Shown: positions 6,031-7,368 of the stretch, in pieces
How positions within the stretch are numbered: the stretch's first letter is position 1
Layout of the letters: the number at the start of each line of letters is the position of its first letter
Assembly: GCA_019307645.1 (NCBI GenBank)
Contig: JAFDJF010000385.1
Coordinates: 1-7,368, forward strand
DNA length: 7,368 nt
Origin: Deltaproteobacteria bacterium
Lineage (GTDB): Bacteria > Desulfobacterota > DSM-4660 > Desulfatiglandales > Desulfatiglandaceae
Reading direction: 5' to 3'
Made by a program: the position numbers and the translations under genes
Notes under the pieces: generated by a model
The model's database searches: none
Told to the model about the DNA's origin: nothing
Seen by the model: only the letters and a program-made list of their open reading frames with translations

Positions 6031-7224
6031 TCAGTAAGCTCTCGGCAGCCGCAACCCAAATTGGCCGACAATATTTTTCTGAGTATCTGTGGTTCCGCCT
6101 GCAATTGCCGCTGCTGGCGCACTCCAGTAAAAATTGCCCACAAAGTCCTTCAACTTTGACCATTTTGTATCTCTATGCAGCGGGTCCACCTGCGAATACT
6201 CACCCAGCATTTCCGTCCCGAGTACTGCGATTTTCTCGTTTATCGCATCGGTTAACGCCTTATCCCTTGAAGGTTCGTGGACAACAAAGCCTTCTTTCTC
6301 CGTCTTCCAGCCCGTTTCATATACAAGCAGTTTCAGTGTTTCAACCTCTACGGCCAGTTCTGCAAGCTTTCTTCGAATATGCGATTTCTTGATAAGACCC
6401 GTTTCCTTCGCATAGTGTATAAATTCATCCAACATACGTCTGTGGCTCCCCACGGTCCCGCTTATCATGGCTCTTTCATTGGACAGGCCCTGCAATAGCT
6501 GATTCCATCCCTTATTCTCTTGACCGACAAGGTTTTTAACCGGAACCCTGACGTTATTGAAAAAGATTTCATTAAAATAATGGAGTCCTAAATAATTTTT
6601 CAAGGGTCTTACAGTCACGCCTTCGCTCTTCATATCAACAATGATAATACTGATGCCCTTGTGCTTTGGCGCATCCGGATCGGTCCTTGCCGCGAGCCAG
6701 CACCATCTAGCACGGTGGGCGCCGCTGGTCCATACCTTTTGCCCGTTGATAATGTATTCATCACCTTTTCTTTCCGCACGCGTCTGAAGGCTTGCAAAAT
6801 CACTCCCCGCATCGGGCTCACTGTACCCGGTACACCAGATACCGTCCGGATCGCCCGCAGAAATGGGCGGGAGATATTTTTTCTTCTGTTCTTCCGTACC
6901 AAAAAGAATCAGGGACGGGCCGACCCAACCGGTACCGCTGACTCCCATTTCAATGCCCGGGATGCCCCAATATCGACAGGTTTCAAAATAATAGACCTGC
7001 TCCAGATAAGAGGCTCCTTTTCCGCCATATTCCTCCGGCCATGTCATGGTGAGCCAGCCTTTTTCAGAAAGTCTCTTTGCCATTGACATGTACAGCACCC
7101 ATGCATCGTCAAAGTGCTCCTCTTCGGCCATTCGCGACCGATGACCGGCAGGAAGATACTCCTTTGCAAAATCACGGATATCCTGTTTAAGTTTGTCTCC
7201 TTTTTCTCCATACTGGAAATCCAT
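6031..7224 (-). CDS. Acyl-CoA dehydrogenase, full length
   Basis: Flavin-dependent acyl-CoA dehydrogenase (397 aa) that would oxidise an acyl-CoA to the 2,3-enoyl-CoA and pass electrons to ETF. Visible landmarks are WPEEYGGKGAS in the N-terminal helical domain, SEPDAGSD at 135-142 (substrate/flavin contact), NGQKVWTSGA in the beta domain, and a C-terminal GGTTDTQKNIVGQFGLRLPR. The position of the catalytic Glu of medium-chain enzymes (IYEGT) is Gly here (IAGGT). E250 in LSNERAM lies where isovaleryl-CoA dehydrogenase places its base and is the best catalytic candidate. The start chosen is ATG 7224, eight bases after GGAGG (7233-7237 on the complementary strand); the ATG at 7230 is in frame but only two bases from that site. 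It is the first minus-strand gene in the window, followed after 185 bp by a second dehydrogenase likely to be its partner. Its acyl-CoA substrate cannot be told. Confidence 0.93.
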   Translation of the reverse strand: MDFQYGEKGDKLKQDIRDFAKEYLPAGHRSRMAEEEHFDDAWVLYMSMAKRLSEKGWLTMTWPEEYGGKGASYLEQVYYFETCRYWGIPGIEMGVSGTGWVGPSLILFGTEEQKKKYLPPISAGDPDGIWCTGYSEPDAGSDFASLQTRAERKGDEYIINGQKVWTSGAHRARWCWLAARTDPDAPKHKGISIIIVDMKSEGVTVRPLKNYLGLHYFNEIFFNNVRVPVKNLVGQENKGWNQLLQGLSNERAMISGTVGSHRRMLDEFIHYAKETGLIKKSHIRRKLAELAVEVETLKLLVYETGWKTEKEGFVVHEPSRDKALTDAINEKIAVLGTEMLGEYSQVDPLHRDTKWSKLKDFVGNFYWSAPAAAIAGGTTDTQKNIVGQFGLRLPRAY

Positions 7225-7237
7225 ACCCATTTCCTCC

Positions 7238-7368
7238 CCTTCAGCCTTCCCAGCTTGTATTCAACGTTCGATGTTCAATGTTCAATGTTCGACGTTCATC
7301 TTTATTCCTTGTCCCTTCGCCCTCTGCCCTCTGCTCTCTGCCCTCTGCTCTATGCTCTCTGCGCTCTG
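7238..7368. repeat. Long heptad-repeat tract running off the window edge
   Basis: Upstream of the full-length dehydrogenase the sequence is a continuous 7-bp tandem tract with changing unit sequence. After ccttcag, ccttccc (7238-7251) and agcttgt it reads ttcaacg, ttcgatg, ttcaatg, ttcaatg, ttcgacg, ttcatct (7260-7301), then three transition units (ttattcc, ttgtccc, ttcgccc). From 7320 it reads ccctctg, ccctctg, ctctctg, ccctctg, ctctatg, ctctctg, cgctctg to the last base. The 7-nt phase is kept from 7260 to 7368 although the unit changes from TTCAATG-like to CCCTCTG-like. The array is cut by the window end. Any promoter for the minus-strand operon should lie in or beyond it; none is recognisable. 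Confidence 0.8.

Noticed and set aside
6661..7086. 141-codon plus-strand frame inside the full-length dehydrogenase
   Set aside because: It lies antisense to the flavin and substrate motifs of a clearly conserved gene and shows no family signature.
7260..7368. CRISPR-like or minisatellite array
   Set aside because: Units are 7 bp, contiguous and without spacers, so this is not CRISPR.

Overview
The window looks like part of the chromosome of an anaerobic, respiratory or syntrophic bacterium, most likely a Desulfobacterota (former Deltaproteobacteria) lineage. That placement is inference: it rests on a DMSO-reductase-family molybdoenzyme with its iron-sulfur partner, a DUF2284 protein, a pair of beta-oxidation-type acyl-CoA dehydrogenases, and intergenic DNA built of degenerate 7-bp repeats. 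No RNA gene, transposase or CRISPR array was found.

Layout. Bases 1-79 are a short leader with three GCTAC/GTAGC half-sites. The plus strand then carries a DmsA-like molybdopterin oxidoreductase (80-2293), a 263-bp spacer holding two opposed heptad-repeat arrays, a DmsB-like four-cluster ferredoxin subunit (2557-3114) and, 19 bp later, a DUF2284 protein (3134-3781). The minus strand reads inward from the right end: a full-length acyl-CoA dehydrogenase (7224-6031), a 185-bp spacer with a perfect 21-bp-stem palindrome flanked by heptad arrays, a second acyl-CoA dehydrogenase (5845-4862) with a broken C-terminus, and an MBL-fold hydrolase (4744 leftward) that meets the plus-strand operon tail to tail. 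The right edge (7238-7368) is almost entirely heptad repeats.

How the genes may work together. The plus-strand set encodes a catalytic Mo/W subunit with a Ser ligand, an electron-transfer subunit with 16 cysteines, and a cysteine-rich DUF2284 protein. No Tat leader and no DmsC-type membrane anchor are visible, so a soluble cytoplasmic complex is more likely than a classical periplasmic DMSO reductase. The minus-strand set looks like an acyl-CoA oxidation module. The two dehydrogenases have complementary residue losses, resembling the alpha2-beta2 heterotetrameric dehydrogenases known from steroid side-chain degradation. A link between the two convergent operons is possible but not shown by the sequence.

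Most interesting points. (1) All three long intergenic regions consist largely of tandem 7-bp units of different sequence, twice arranged as opposed arrays. (2) The second acyl-CoA dehydrogenase has lost roughly 26-27 residues near its C-terminus, and the missing frame resumes just downstream, with its stop 23 bp before the next gene. (3) The MBL gene has lost its natural stop and its frame runs about 620 bp antisense through the DUF2284 gene. (4) The DmsAB-like pair is leaderless and associated with DUF2284.
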